Assembly: GCA_946481585.1 (NCBI GenBank)
Contig: CAMLOF010000162.1
Location: 1-6,800 of the forward strand
Origin: an uncultured Macromonas sp.
GTDB taxonomy: Bacteria; Pseudomonadota; Gammaproteobacteria; Burkholderiales; Burkholderiaceae
Length of the DNA stretch: 6,800 bases
Direction: 5' to 3'
A program made the position numbers and the translations under genes. Each line of letters opens with the position of its first letter. Positions within the stretch are counted from its first letter, which is position 1. Positions 1 to 6,219 of the stretch are shown here, in pieces. The notes under the pieces were generated by a model, which ran no database searches, was not told the DNA's origin, and saw nothing but the letters and a program-made list of their open reading frames with translations.

Positions 1-473
<473 letters not shown>

Positions 474-498
474 GGGGCGGGATTATCCCGGACTGGCG
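474..498 (-). promoter_or_regulatory. Candidate -10 element and 13-bp palindrome immediately upstream of prfC
   Basis: Positions 478-490 form a perfect 13-bp inverted repeat, CGGGAT-T-ATCCCG, ending 4 bp from the prfC start codon. Read on the minus strand it contains GATAAT (485 region), a 5/6 match to the sigma70 -10 hexamer, with 8 nt between hexamer and ATG. Transcription from it would start at or within about two bases of the start codon. No recognisable -35 hexamer lies 16-18 bp upstream, so this is a tentative call. A near-identical sequence precedes the methyltransferase gene start at 1057. Confidence 0.3.
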
Positions 499-528
499 CC
501 CCCTTGGCGTTTCAGGGTGTTCGTTTGG

Positions 529-936
529 TCAGACTGCCTGGCATTTGAAATGTGCCGTCGAGCGCACACTTTGCTTCCCCAGCGGGGTGTTCAATTGCCG
601 CTCTTCTATCAATGACAGCTCCTGGGAACGTTTGTCGAAAGTGCCATTGAGCCAGTTCGTCGCGTCTTTCGCGTGGAAAGTCACGCGGTCGGCAGAAGCT
701 TGATCGATGTGGGTGGTGTAGGTCTTGGCCATGGCTTGATCACCCCGCAGGTGGAAGTCGATCGTCAAGGGGTAGGTCTTTTGCGTCTGGCTGGCGGCCT
801 TCGGGTCTGCAAAGCTGGCCTGGGTGCTTTCCTCACCGGCGCAGGAGTACTCCTGGTCCCAGCCGCCATTGACGCTGCACGCGCCAAGCACGCAAGTGCT
901 GGCCAGGGCGAAGAGGGTGGGTCGGAACAGCTTCAT
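529..936 (-). CDS. Small predicted outer- or inner-membrane lipoprotein of unknown function
   Basis: This 135-residue protein begins with a type II signal peptide: a short basic n-region (K2, R5), a hydrophobic core at about residues 7-17, and a lipobox L17-G18-A19-C20 with C20 as the predicted lipidated cysteine. The residue after it (S21) is not Asp, which in enterobacteria favours outer-membrane sorting; whether that rule holds here is uncertain. The mature part is about 115 residues, polar and apparently rich in short beta strands, with two further cysteines (C32 and C132, near its two ends) that could form a disulfide in the periplasm. I do not recognise a family. ATG at 936-934 gives a well-formed signal peptide and is the preferred start, although the preceding bases (CACATCCACC) hold no clear ribosome binding site. 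It is divergent from the methyltransferase gene (120-bp gap) and 55 bp upstream of prfC. Confidence 0.8.
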   Translation of the reverse strand: MKLFRPTLFALASTCVLGACSVNGGWDQEYSCAGEESTQASFADPKAASQTQKTYPLTIDFHLRGDQAMAKTYTTHIDQASADRVTFHAKDATNWLNGTFDKRSQELSLIEERQLNTPLGKQSVRSTAHFKCQAV

Positions 937-1023
937 GGTGGATGTGAGTGCTTGACTGATAGGTTGCGGGAAGGATTGGTCGCCATTGTGTTGTTGGCTG
1001 GCTTAACGGCAGATGAACGGTGA

Positions 1024-1056
1024 CGCCAGTGGCGGATATCCGGGACAATCCAGGCC
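1024..1056 (+). promoter_or_regulatory. Candidate -10 region just upstream of the RsmB/NOP methyltransferase start
   Basis: Directly before the ATG at 1057 lies CCGGGACAATCC (1040-1051). Its GACAAT is a 4/6 match to the sigma70 -10 consensus, with 7 nt between hexamer and ATG. It overlaps a perfect 10-bp palindrome CGGATATCCG (1033-1042). CGCCAGT at 1024-1030 also occurs upstream of prfC. The -35 is unconvincing (GTGACG with a 19-bp spacer at best). GGGA at 1042-1045 could instead act as a weak, distant Shine-Dalgarno site. The functional assignment is tentative. Confidence 0.3.
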
Positions 1057-2343
1057 ATGCACCCGAAAGCCTTTTTTGACGCCTGCGCCGCCCTGATGGC
1101 GCAGGTGCTTACTTTTCAACACCCCGCCGACGCCACTGTGGCGCGGTATTTCCGCGAGCACCACCACCTGGGGCCGCGCGAGCGGCAAACCTTGTCGGAC
1201 ACGGTTTACAACGTGCTGCGCGAAAAGCCCCGCCTTGAATGGCTGGTGCGCCGCTGTGAAGGCGGTTTGCCCAAGGGGGCGCCGCCTGCCGCCGTGGCGC
1301 GCCGCCTGGCATTGCTGGCCTTCAAGGGTGACCCCGAGTGGCGCGATGCCGCTTGCACCGACGACGAACGCGCCTGGTTGGCACAAGCCGCGAACGCTGA
1401 TGAGGCCGCGCTGCCGCCAGAGGCGCGCCACCTGCTGCCCAACTGGTTGGCCGAACGCTTGCAGGCGCAGGTGGGCGAGGGTTTTGATGCGCTGGCGGCA
1501 TCACTGAACGTGCCCGCCACCTTGGACTTGCGCGTAAATGCCTTGAAGGCCAAGCGCCCGGCAGTGTTGCGCGCCTTGCAGGAAACAGGCATGCCCGCCG
1601 AGCCCACCCCTTATGCGCCGCTGGGGGTGCGCCTGCAGGGCAAGCCCTCTCTGCACAAGCTCCCGCTCTACACCGAAGGTGCGGTAGAGGTGCAGGACGA
1701 AGGCTCGCAATTGCTGGTGCTGCTGGTGGAGCCCAAGCGCAACGAGATGGTGGCGGACTTCTGCGCAGGTGCGGGTGGCAAGACCCTGGCCTTGGGTGCG
1801 GCCATGCGTGGCACCGGGCGGCTTTACGCCATGGATACCTCCGCGCACCGGTTGGAGGCCATTCAGCCACGCCTGGCCCGCAGCGGCCTGACCAACGTGC
1901 ACCCCATGGCCATTGCGCACGAGCGCGACGAGCGCCTCAACCGGCTGGCTGGAAAGCTTGACCGAGTGCTCGTGGATGCGCCTTGTTCCGGGCTGGGCAC
2001 GCTGCGCCGCAGCCCCGACCTGAAATGGCGTCAGACGGCCGGGGGCGTGGCGGAACTGGCTGAACTGCAGGGGCGCATTCTGGCCAGCGCGGCAAGGCTC
2101 GTGAAACCCGGCGGCCGGTTGGTCTATGCCACCTGCAGCCTGCTGGAGGAAGAGAACGAGGCGGTCGCTCGAGCCTTCACTGCCGCGCACCGGGACTTTG
2201 TGCCAGCGGCTGCAGAGGAACTGTTGGCGCGTGCCGGTGTCGAAGGTGCAGCGGGTCTGTGCAGCGGAGGCTACCTGCGCTTGTGGCCTCATCTGCATGG
2301 AACCGACGGCTTTTTTGCGGCTGTCTGGAACAAAAAGCCTTGA
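1057..2343 (+). CDS. RsmB/NOP-family SAM-dependent RNA (cytosine-5) methyltransferase
   Basis: This enzyme transfers a methyl group from S-adenosylmethionine to C5 of a cytosine in RNA, in this family usually 16S rRNA position 967 (RsmB/Sun/Fmu). It is 428 residues long. Roughly residues 1-140 form a helical region like a shortened NusB-type RNA-binding domain. The catalytic half carries LRVN (158-161), QDEGSQLL (213-220), SAM-binding motif I DFCAGAGGKT (234-243), an acidic SAM contact at D260, motif IV DAPCSG (307-312) with C310, and motif VI ATCSLLEEEN (358-367) with C360. By analogy with E. coli RsmB, the TCS cysteine (C360) attacks the base and the PCS cysteine (C310) helps release the product. 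Motif I reads CAGAGGKT rather than the usual CAAPGGKT, so this may be a Burkholderiales paralogue rather than the canonical rsmB; no symbol is given. The ATG start has only a weak ribosome binding site. It stands alone on its strand, 143 bp before the desaturase. Confidence 0.9.
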   Translation: MHPKAFFDACAALMAQVLTFQHPADATVARYFREHHHLGPRERQTLSDTVYNVLREKPRLEWLVRRCEGGLPKGAPPAAVARRLALLAFKGDPEWRDAACTDDERAWLAQAANADEAALPPEARHLLPNWLAERLQAQVGEGFDALAASLNVPATLDLRVNALKAKRPAVLRALQETGMPAEPTPYAPLGVRLQGKPSLHKLPLYTEGAVEVQDEGSQLLVLLVEPKRNEMVADFCAGAGGKTLALGAAMRGTGRLYAMDTSAHRLEAIQPRLARSGLTNVHPMAIAHERDERLNRLAGKLDRVLVDAPCSGLGTLRRSPDLKWRQTAGGVAELAELQGRILASAARLVKPGGRLVYATCSLLEEENEAVARAFTAAHRDFVPAAAEELLARAGVEGAAGLCSGGYLRLWPHLHGTDGFFAAVWNKKP

Positions 2344-2382
2344 ACTTTCGGTAATTGCCGCGAAATGCCCGACGAGTGGCGC

Positions 2383-2411
2383 TTGGTGATTTTGACCTTG
2401 CGCCCTAAAAT
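2383..2411 (+). promoter_or_regulatory. Candidate sigma70 promoter for the desaturase gene
   Basis: TTGGTG (2383-2388, 3/6 to TTGACA) and TAAAAT (2406-2411, 5/6 to TATAAT) are separated by exactly 17 bp in the methyltransferase-desaturase gap. Transcription would start near 2418, giving a leader of about 69 nt. A better-looking TTGACC at 2392-2397 lies only 8 bp from TAAAAT and has no fitting -10 downstream, so it was not chosen. No operator palindrome resembling known fatty-acid repressor sites was recognised. Confidence 0.5.
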
Positions 2412-2475
2412 CTAAGGTTATGCCTCGCGTGGTCCCCTGGAACGGGCGCGCCAAAGGGTGAGTTTTTCTTTTTCC

Positions 2476-2481
2476 AAAGGA
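2476..2481 (+). promoter_or_regulatory. Shine-Dalgarno site of the desaturase gene
   Basis: AAAGGA lies 5 nt before the ATG at 2487 and supports that start. It is preceded by a pyrimidine tract (GTTTTTCTTTTTCC, 2462-2475). The heptamer CCAAAGG occurs twice in the leader, at 2451-2457 and 2474-2480, so the upstream copy duplicates the core of the ribosome binding site without a start codon placed to use it. Confidence 0.75.
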
Positions 2482-2486
2482 CATAC

Positions 2487-3701
2487 ATGTCTGTGTTTGA
2501 ATCGGTCTGGAACGGGTTGGTGAGTTTCCTGTCTCAGGGCCTTACCGGCGCCACGTGGTGGCAGGTGTTGATCGTCGCACTGGTGATGACGCACATCACC
2601 ATCGTCAGCGTCACGCTGTTCCTGCACCGCCACCAGGCCCACCGCGCGCTGGACCTGCACCCTGCGGTGTCGCATTTCTTCCGCTTCTGGTTGTGGATGA
2701 CCACGGGTATGCTCACCAAGGAGTGGGCGTCCATCCACCGCAAGCACCACGCCAAGTGCGAACAGGAAGGCGACCCCCACAGCCCCGTGGTGTTCGGCAT
2801 CAAGAAGGTGTTCTGGGAAGGCGCAGAGCTGTACCGCGCCGAAGCCAAGAACAAGGAAACGATGGAGCGCTACGGTCACGGCACACCCGACGACTGGGTC
2901 GAGCGCAATGTCTACACCAAGTACTCCCGCCTGGGTGTCAGCGCCATGCTGATCATCGATGTGGCGCTGTTCGGCGCGCTGGGCTTGGCCGTGTGGGCTG
3001 TGCAGATGGCCTGGATTCCCTTCTGGGCTGCTGGCGTGGTCAACGGCATTGGCCACTTCTGGGGTTACCGCAACTTCGAGGCCACCGACGCCAGCACCAA
3101 CGTGTTCCCCTGGGGCATCATCATTGGTGGCGAAGAGTTGCACAACAACCACCACACTTACCCCACGTCTGCCAAGTTCTCGGTCAAGCCCTACGAATTT
3201 GACATTGGCTGGTTGTACATCAGCATTCTTGCCAAGTTCGGCTTGGCCAAGCCCAAGAAGACGCCGCCCAAGCTCGCCTTTGGTGACGTGAAGCCCGTGG
3301 CCGACGAGAAGACGCTGGAGGCGATCATTGCCAACCGCTACGAGGTGATGGCTGTTTACGCCCGCCAGATGCGCGCCACCGTGCAAGCCGAGCTGGACGC
3401 CATGAAGGCCAAGCGCGCCGACGTGTCCGTGCTGGAAGCCGCCCGCCGCTGGCTGCACCGCGACGATGACAAGGTGCCTGCCAAGTACAAGGCCAAGGTC
3501 GAGCAGGTGCGTGCCCAGAACCCCACGCTGGCCAAGATGCACGCCATGCGCGAGGAGTTGCGCCAACTGTGGTCCAACACCCACGTGACGCGTGAGCAGC
3601 TGGCCAAGGACCTGCAGGCCTGGTGCCGCCGTGCCGAGGAAAGCGGCATTGCTGCGCTGCGCGAGTATTCGATCCGCCTGCGCGCCGTGCAAGCCGCCTG
3701 A
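2487..3701 (+). CDS. Membrane fatty acid desaturase (delta-9 acyl-CoA/acyl-lipid type, di-iron)
   Basis: The enzyme introduces a double bond into saturated acyl chains in the inner membrane, using O2 and electrons from a redox partner, and so adjusts membrane fluidity. The 404-residue protein shows all three histidine boxes of the stearoyl-CoA desaturase-like class: H47RHQAH52, H84RKHH88 and H219NNHH223. A further likely iron ligand, H190, lies in GIGHFWGYRNFE. Hydrophobic segments at about residues 23-46, 63-76, 150-174 and 176-190 fit the usual four-helix hairpin topology. Residues from about 265 to 404 form a charged, Ala/Lys/Arg/Glu-rich, probably helical C-terminal tail outside the catalytic core; I believe similar tails occur in Pseudomonas DesB-like desaturases of about 390-400 residues, but this is from memory. 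The start is supported by AAAGGA 5 nt upstream. A likely promoter precedes it and a strong terminator follows, so it is probably monocistronic. Exact substrate and regiospecificity cannot be read from the sequence. Confidence 0.93.
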   Translation: MSVFESVWNGLVSFLSQGLTGATWWQVLIVALVMTHITIVSVTLFLHRHQAHRALDLHPAVSHFFRFWLWMTTGMLTKEWASIHRKHHAKCEQEGDPHSPVVFGIKKVFWEGAELYRAEAKNKETMERYGHGTPDDWVERNVYTKYSRLGVSAMLIIDVALFGALGLAVWAVQMAWIPFWAAGVVNGIGHFWGYRNFEATDASTNVFPWGIIIGGEELHNNHHTYPTSAKFSVKPYEFDIGWLYISILAKFGLAKPKKTPPKLAFGDVKPVADEKTLEAIIANRYEVMAVYARQMRATVQAELDAMKAKRADVSVLEAARRWLHRDDDKVPAKYKAKVEQVRAQNPTLAKMHAMREELRQLWSNTHVTREQLAKDLQAWCRRAEESGIAALREYSIRLRAVQAA

Positions 3702-3722
3702 TTCTGGCTTGCCCATCCGCTG

Positions 3723-3760
3723 AAAAACCCGCCTCTCGCAAGAGGGCGGGTTTTTTGTTT
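3723..3760. terminator. Bidirectional intrinsic terminator between desaturase and HDOD gene
   Basis: The arms CCCGCCTCT (3728-3736) and AGAGGGCGGG (3741-3750) pair over 9 bp with one bulged G, around the loop CGCA. The hairpin is flanked by five A (3723-3727) and six T (3751-3756), so it presents a U tract when transcribed from either strand. It lies 21 bp after the desaturase stop and 14 bp from the stop of the convergent HDOD gene, and serves both. Confidence 0.93.
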
Positions 3761-3774
3761 GGGCTTGGCACGCT

Positions 3775-4944
3775 TCAGGCTTGTGCTTGTGCGTCCTGGT
3801 TGTTCAGGGCTTGAAGCATCCGTTCAATGGCGACGTTCAGTTCGGGGGCCTGCAGTGCCTGCAGGCAGTGTTGCAGGTGAGGCAGTTGCATGTAGCTGCC
3901 CAGGTAGAAGCCATCGGTGCCGAGTGCTTCCAGATCGGTGATGTCGCTGGGCAGGCTCAACTGTCCCTGGGCCAGCGATTCGCCCACACGGGCACTCAGG
4001 TAACTCAGCCCAGTCTGTTCGGCTTGCATGGGGGAGTCGGTCACGTGGCTGGGGGTGACCAATACGCTGTCTATGATGCTGACGCGCTCTATCAGTTCGG
4101 CGGGCAACTCCCAGCTGTGCATCAGCAGCCGTGCGAGTTCACACGCGGCTACGCCCAAATGTGACTGCTCAGCCTGGGCCCGTTCCAGCAGGCCTGCGTG
4201 GGCTGTGGCTACAGCCACTTCCTTGGGTAACAGCGCCGCTGCCGCGAGGTGGCCCACATAAGAAAGCACCACGTGTGTTGAAAGTACACCGGGGTCAGGC
4301 AACCTCAGCTTCTGCCCAAGCCGGAAGCACAGGTCACTGGCCACGGCACCGGCTTTCCAGATGTCGTCAAAGATTTTCTGAATCTCTGGGCTGTCGGATT
4401 TGAAGGACTCGTCCAGCATGTATTGGACGCAGATGCCGCGTACCGCGTTGAGTCCCAGATAGGTGACCGCCTGCCCGATCTGAACCACGGGTTTCTGCAA
4501 GCCGTAGACCGGCGAGTTGACGCGGGCCAGCACCTTGCCAGCAATCAAGGGCTCGCCCAGGACCAGGTCTGCCAGTTCGGTGGACGTGGCCCGCAGCAGG
4601 AAGTCGGGTGAGACAAGCTGTTGAAAAGACCGAGGTGGCCTTGGAATGCTTTTGAGGCGAGCAAGCAGCAAGTCTCGTGAAGCGTTGCTCAGGCTGTCGC
4701 TGTGCGTGAGGCTGAATGCAGCCAGAGGAGGCGGGACGGCCGTTGCGCGCCACGGTTCCGGTTGCGTGGCAGGTGCTTGTCGTGAAGCAGCCATGCCTGA
4801 GGAGGGCAATGAGGCCTGGGGCGTGCTGTCACGGGTGACTTTTGGCTGCGATGGCTGCTTCCCGTTTGAGCGTGAGAGCCATAACCACAGCGCAACTGCC
4901 AAGAGGGCCACGCCGCCAAGCCAGAAGAACAGGGAGTTGCCCAT
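3775..4944 (-). CDS. Membrane-anchored HDOD-domain protein (paralogue A)
   Basis: HDOD domains are relatives of HD hydrolase domains that lack most metal ligands and are generally tied to signalling and regulation rather than catalysis. The 389-residue protein has one N-terminal transmembrane helix (about 5-23), then basic residues (R25, K29) suggesting a cytoplasmic C-terminus. A Pro/Ser/Gln-rich linker (about 30-80) leads to the HDOD domain (about 90-300). Landmarks are IPRPP (100-104), EPLIAGKVLARVNSPVYGL (131-149), the VRGIC segment ending at C172, and YVGHLA with H232 where HD enzymes carry H-D; the Asp is Leu here. The tail from 300 to 389 matches no domain I know. ATG at 4944-4942 is supported by GAGG 7 nt upstream (on the plus strand CCTC, 4952-4955) and by the matching start of its neighbour, which also begins M-x-N before a membrane helix. 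It is divergent from paralogue B. No GGDEF, EAL or kinase domain is attached, so input and output are unknown. Confidence 0.9.
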   Translation of the reverse strand: MGNSLFFWLGGVALLAVALWLWLSRSNGKQPSQPKVTRDSTPQASLPSSGMAASRQAPATQPEPWRATAVPPPLAAFSLTHSDSLSNASRDLLLARLKSIPRPPRSFQQLVSPDFLLRATSTELADLVLGEPLIAGKVLARVNSPVYGLQKPVVQIGQAVTYLGLNAVRGICVQYMLDESFKSDSPEIQKIFDDIWKAGAVASDLCFRLGQKLRLPDPGVLSTHVVLSYVGHLAAAALLPKEVAVATAHAGLLERAQAEQSHLGVAACELARLLMHSWELPAELIERVSIIDSVLVTPSHVTDSPMQAEQTGLSYLSARVGESLAQGQLSLPSDITDLEALGTDGFYLGSYMQLPHLQHCLQALQAPELNVAIERMLQALNNQDAQAQA

Positions 4945-5076
4945 GAACCAACCTCACGTGAACAGAAATGTCTGACTCGCATTTTCACCGTTTTGCAAGG
5001 ACGCCACACGTTTTGTGACGCATGGTTTGTTATCGGTCAGAATTGCGAAAAAACACGATCATTTTGTTGGCTAAAA
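4945..5076. promoter_or_regulatory. Shared divergent control region of the two HDOD genes
   Basis: This 132-bp gap is clearly richer in A+T than the flanking genes and must hold the 5' signals of both HDOD genes. CGTTTTG occurs at 4989-4995 and again at 5009-5015, exactly 20 bp (about two helical turns) apart, with related CATTTTG at 5060-5066 and CATTTTC at 4980-4986. CACGTG at 4955-4960 is a 6-bp palindrome. No convincing -35/-10 pair was found in either direction. Only the minus-strand gene has a clear Shine-Dalgarno site (CCTC, 4952-4955). Confidence 0.5.
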
Positions 5077-6201
5077 ATGGAAAACTACTTGGTAATTCTG
5101 CTGTTGGTGATCTTTGTATCAGTGATTGCGGTGTACTTTTGGGGGCGAGGGCGTCGCCAGCAAGGGTATTCAAAGCCGGAAGAGACGGGCAAGCTCCAAC
5201 CTCAGGCGAGTAGCCCGGGCAGCGTTGTGCAGGTAAAGCTTCCCGAGCGTTGGGATCTGCCTCCAGAGTTGGCCGGTTTCCGGCGTGTCGAGGCTTTCGA
5301 ACTCTCAGACGCGGACCACGATGCCTTGCTGGCGCGGATCGCGCACATACCCCGCCCGCCGCACGGCTTGCACAAGTTGTTGTCGCCCCAGTTCCTGGAA
5401 GGGGCCACAGCGGCTGAGTTGAGCGAGCTGATCCTGGCGGAGCCAGCTGTGGCAGCCAAGGTGCTGGCCACCGTCAACTCGCCTTTCTACGGTCTGCCCA
5501 GGCCAGTGACGAGCGTGGAGCAGGCCGTGGCGGTGCTTGGAATGGATGCTGTGCGCGGCATCTGCCTGCGCCACATGGTGAGCGAGTCAATGCGGCCGGC
5601 CGACCCCGGTTTGCAGCCGGTTTTTGACAAGTGGTGGAATGCCAGTGCACTGGCCAGCCAGTTGGCCCTGCGCTTGGGGCAGCGCCTGGGTGTGCCAGAC
5701 CCTGGTGCCATGGTGACGCAGGCCGTGCTGTCCTTCCTTGGGCACATGGTGGCCATGTCGCTGCAGCCCGCCGAGGCCACACTGACCAACGTGCGTGCGG
5801 GGTTTCTGGAGCGCACGCGGCGCGAACAGGAAGCGCTTGGCCTGTGTGCGGGTGAGCTGGGGTGCCTGATGTTGAAGCAGTGGGACATGCCTGACGCCAT
5901 CATTGAAGACGTTCGTGCCATTGACCGCATCCTCACCACACCGCCAAAGCAGCTCGACACACACCGCGGTTTGCGCCTGGCGCTGAGTTACTACAGCGCG
6001 CGCGTGGCTGAAAAGCTTGCGACGGGCGAGTGGGCTGACTTGTCAGAGGCAGCGCCAGAGGCCTTGCGAGGTTCGGAGTTCTTTCACCTGCAAACCCACT
6101 TCATGGTGCATCCGCGCCTGAAACTGCTGGCGCAGGATTTCCGCGACCCGGTGTTTGTCGCGGAAATGACCAACATGTTGCGGTCGGTGCACAGCCTTTG
6201 A
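5077..6201 (+). CDS. Membrane-anchored HDOD-domain protein (paralogue B)
   Basis: This 374-residue protein has the same build as its divergent neighbour: a transmembrane helix (about 5-22), a basic stop-transfer stretch (GRGRRQQ, 23-29) placing the rest in the cytoplasm, a variable linker (about 30-75), and an HDOD domain (about 80-290). Shared landmarks are IPRPP (91-95), EPAVAAKVLATVNSPFYGL (122-140), VRGIC ending at C163, and FLGHMV with H223, where the HD aspartate is replaced by Met. From 91 to 289 it aligns with paralogue A at a constant offset of nine residues and no gap; over an 81-residue stretch I counted about 47 identities. ATG at 5077 was chosen because the membrane helix follows at once and the first residues (M-E-N) mirror those of the paralogue (M-G-N). 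An upstream in-frame TTG at 4993 would add 28 residues with no sign of coding. No Shine-Dalgarno site is seen (GGCTAAAA precedes the ATG). It is convergent with cysA, 15 bp from stop to stop. Confidence 0.9.
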   Translation: MENYLVILLLVIFVSVIAVYFWGRGRRQQGYSKPEETGKLQPQASSPGSVVQVKLPERWDLPPELAGFRRVEAFELSDADHDALLARIAHIPRPPHGLHKLLSPQFLEGATAAELSELILAEPAVAAKVLATVNSPFYGLPRPVTSVEQAVAVLGMDAVRGICLRHMVSESMRPADPGLQPVFDKWWNASALASQLALRLGQRLGVPDPGAMVTQAVLSFLGHMVAMSLQPAEATLTNVRAGFLERTRREQEALGLCAGELGCLMLKQWDMPDAIIEDVRAIDRILTTPPKQLDTHRGLRLALSYYSARVAEKLATGEWADLSEAAPEALRGSEFFHLQTHFMVHPRLKLLAQDFRDPVFVAEMTNMLRSVHSL

Positions 6202-6206
6202 GGCCG

Positions 6207-6219
6207 TGACGCAGCGTCA
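6207..6219. repeat. 13-bp palindrome spanning the cysA stop codon
   Basis: TGACGC-A-GCGTCA is a perfect inverted repeat that fills most of the 15-bp gap between the convergent HDOD and cysA genes and includes the cysA stop codon (TCA on the plus strand, 6217-6219). As RNA it can form only a 5-bp stem with a 3-nt loop and has no U tract on either side, so it does not meet the standard for an intrinsic terminator. Confidence 0.45.

Noticed and set aside
937..1056. Search for a promoter for the lipoprotein gene; TATCAG (956-961, minus strand) resembles a -10.
   Set aside because: No matching -35 hexamer at 16-18 bp, so it was not called.
1722..1731. GCTGGTGG octamer identical to the E. coli Chi site.
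   Set aside because: A single copy is expected by chance in GC-rich coding sequence, and Chi is not known to use this octamer in betaproteobacteria.
2445..2452. GGCGCGCC palindrome in the desaturase leader, with downstream T-rich stretch, as a terminator for the methyltransferase gene.
   Set aside because: A self-complementary 8-mer cannot form a hairpin with a loop, the T stretch lies several bases away, and the alternative stems I tried in 2423-2452 are short and bulged.
1501..2484. A 327-codon open frame on the minus strand, opposite the methyltransferase gene.
   Set aside because: Antisense shadow of a well-supported gene; Gln/His/Ala/Gly-rich composition and no recognisable motif.
2418..3716. 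A 432-codon open frame on the minus strand, opposite the desaturase gene.
   Set aside because: It lies wholly over a gene with intact catalytic motifs, its translation is rich in Gly, His, Val and Leu in the way high-GC antisense frames are, and no domain or ribosome binding site is seen.
4993..5076. An in-frame TTG start at 4993 that would lengthen HDOD paralogue B by 28 residues.
   Set aside because: The extra residues show no sign of coding, would place polar sequence before the membrane helix, and the ATG at 5077 matches the start of paralogue A (M-x-N then helix).
3775..6201. The HDOD pair as toxin-antitoxin or anti-phage genes.
   Set aside because: Both are large membrane-anchored signalling-type proteins with no toxin, nuclease or NTPase motif, and the surroundings are stable housekeeping genes rather than a defence island.
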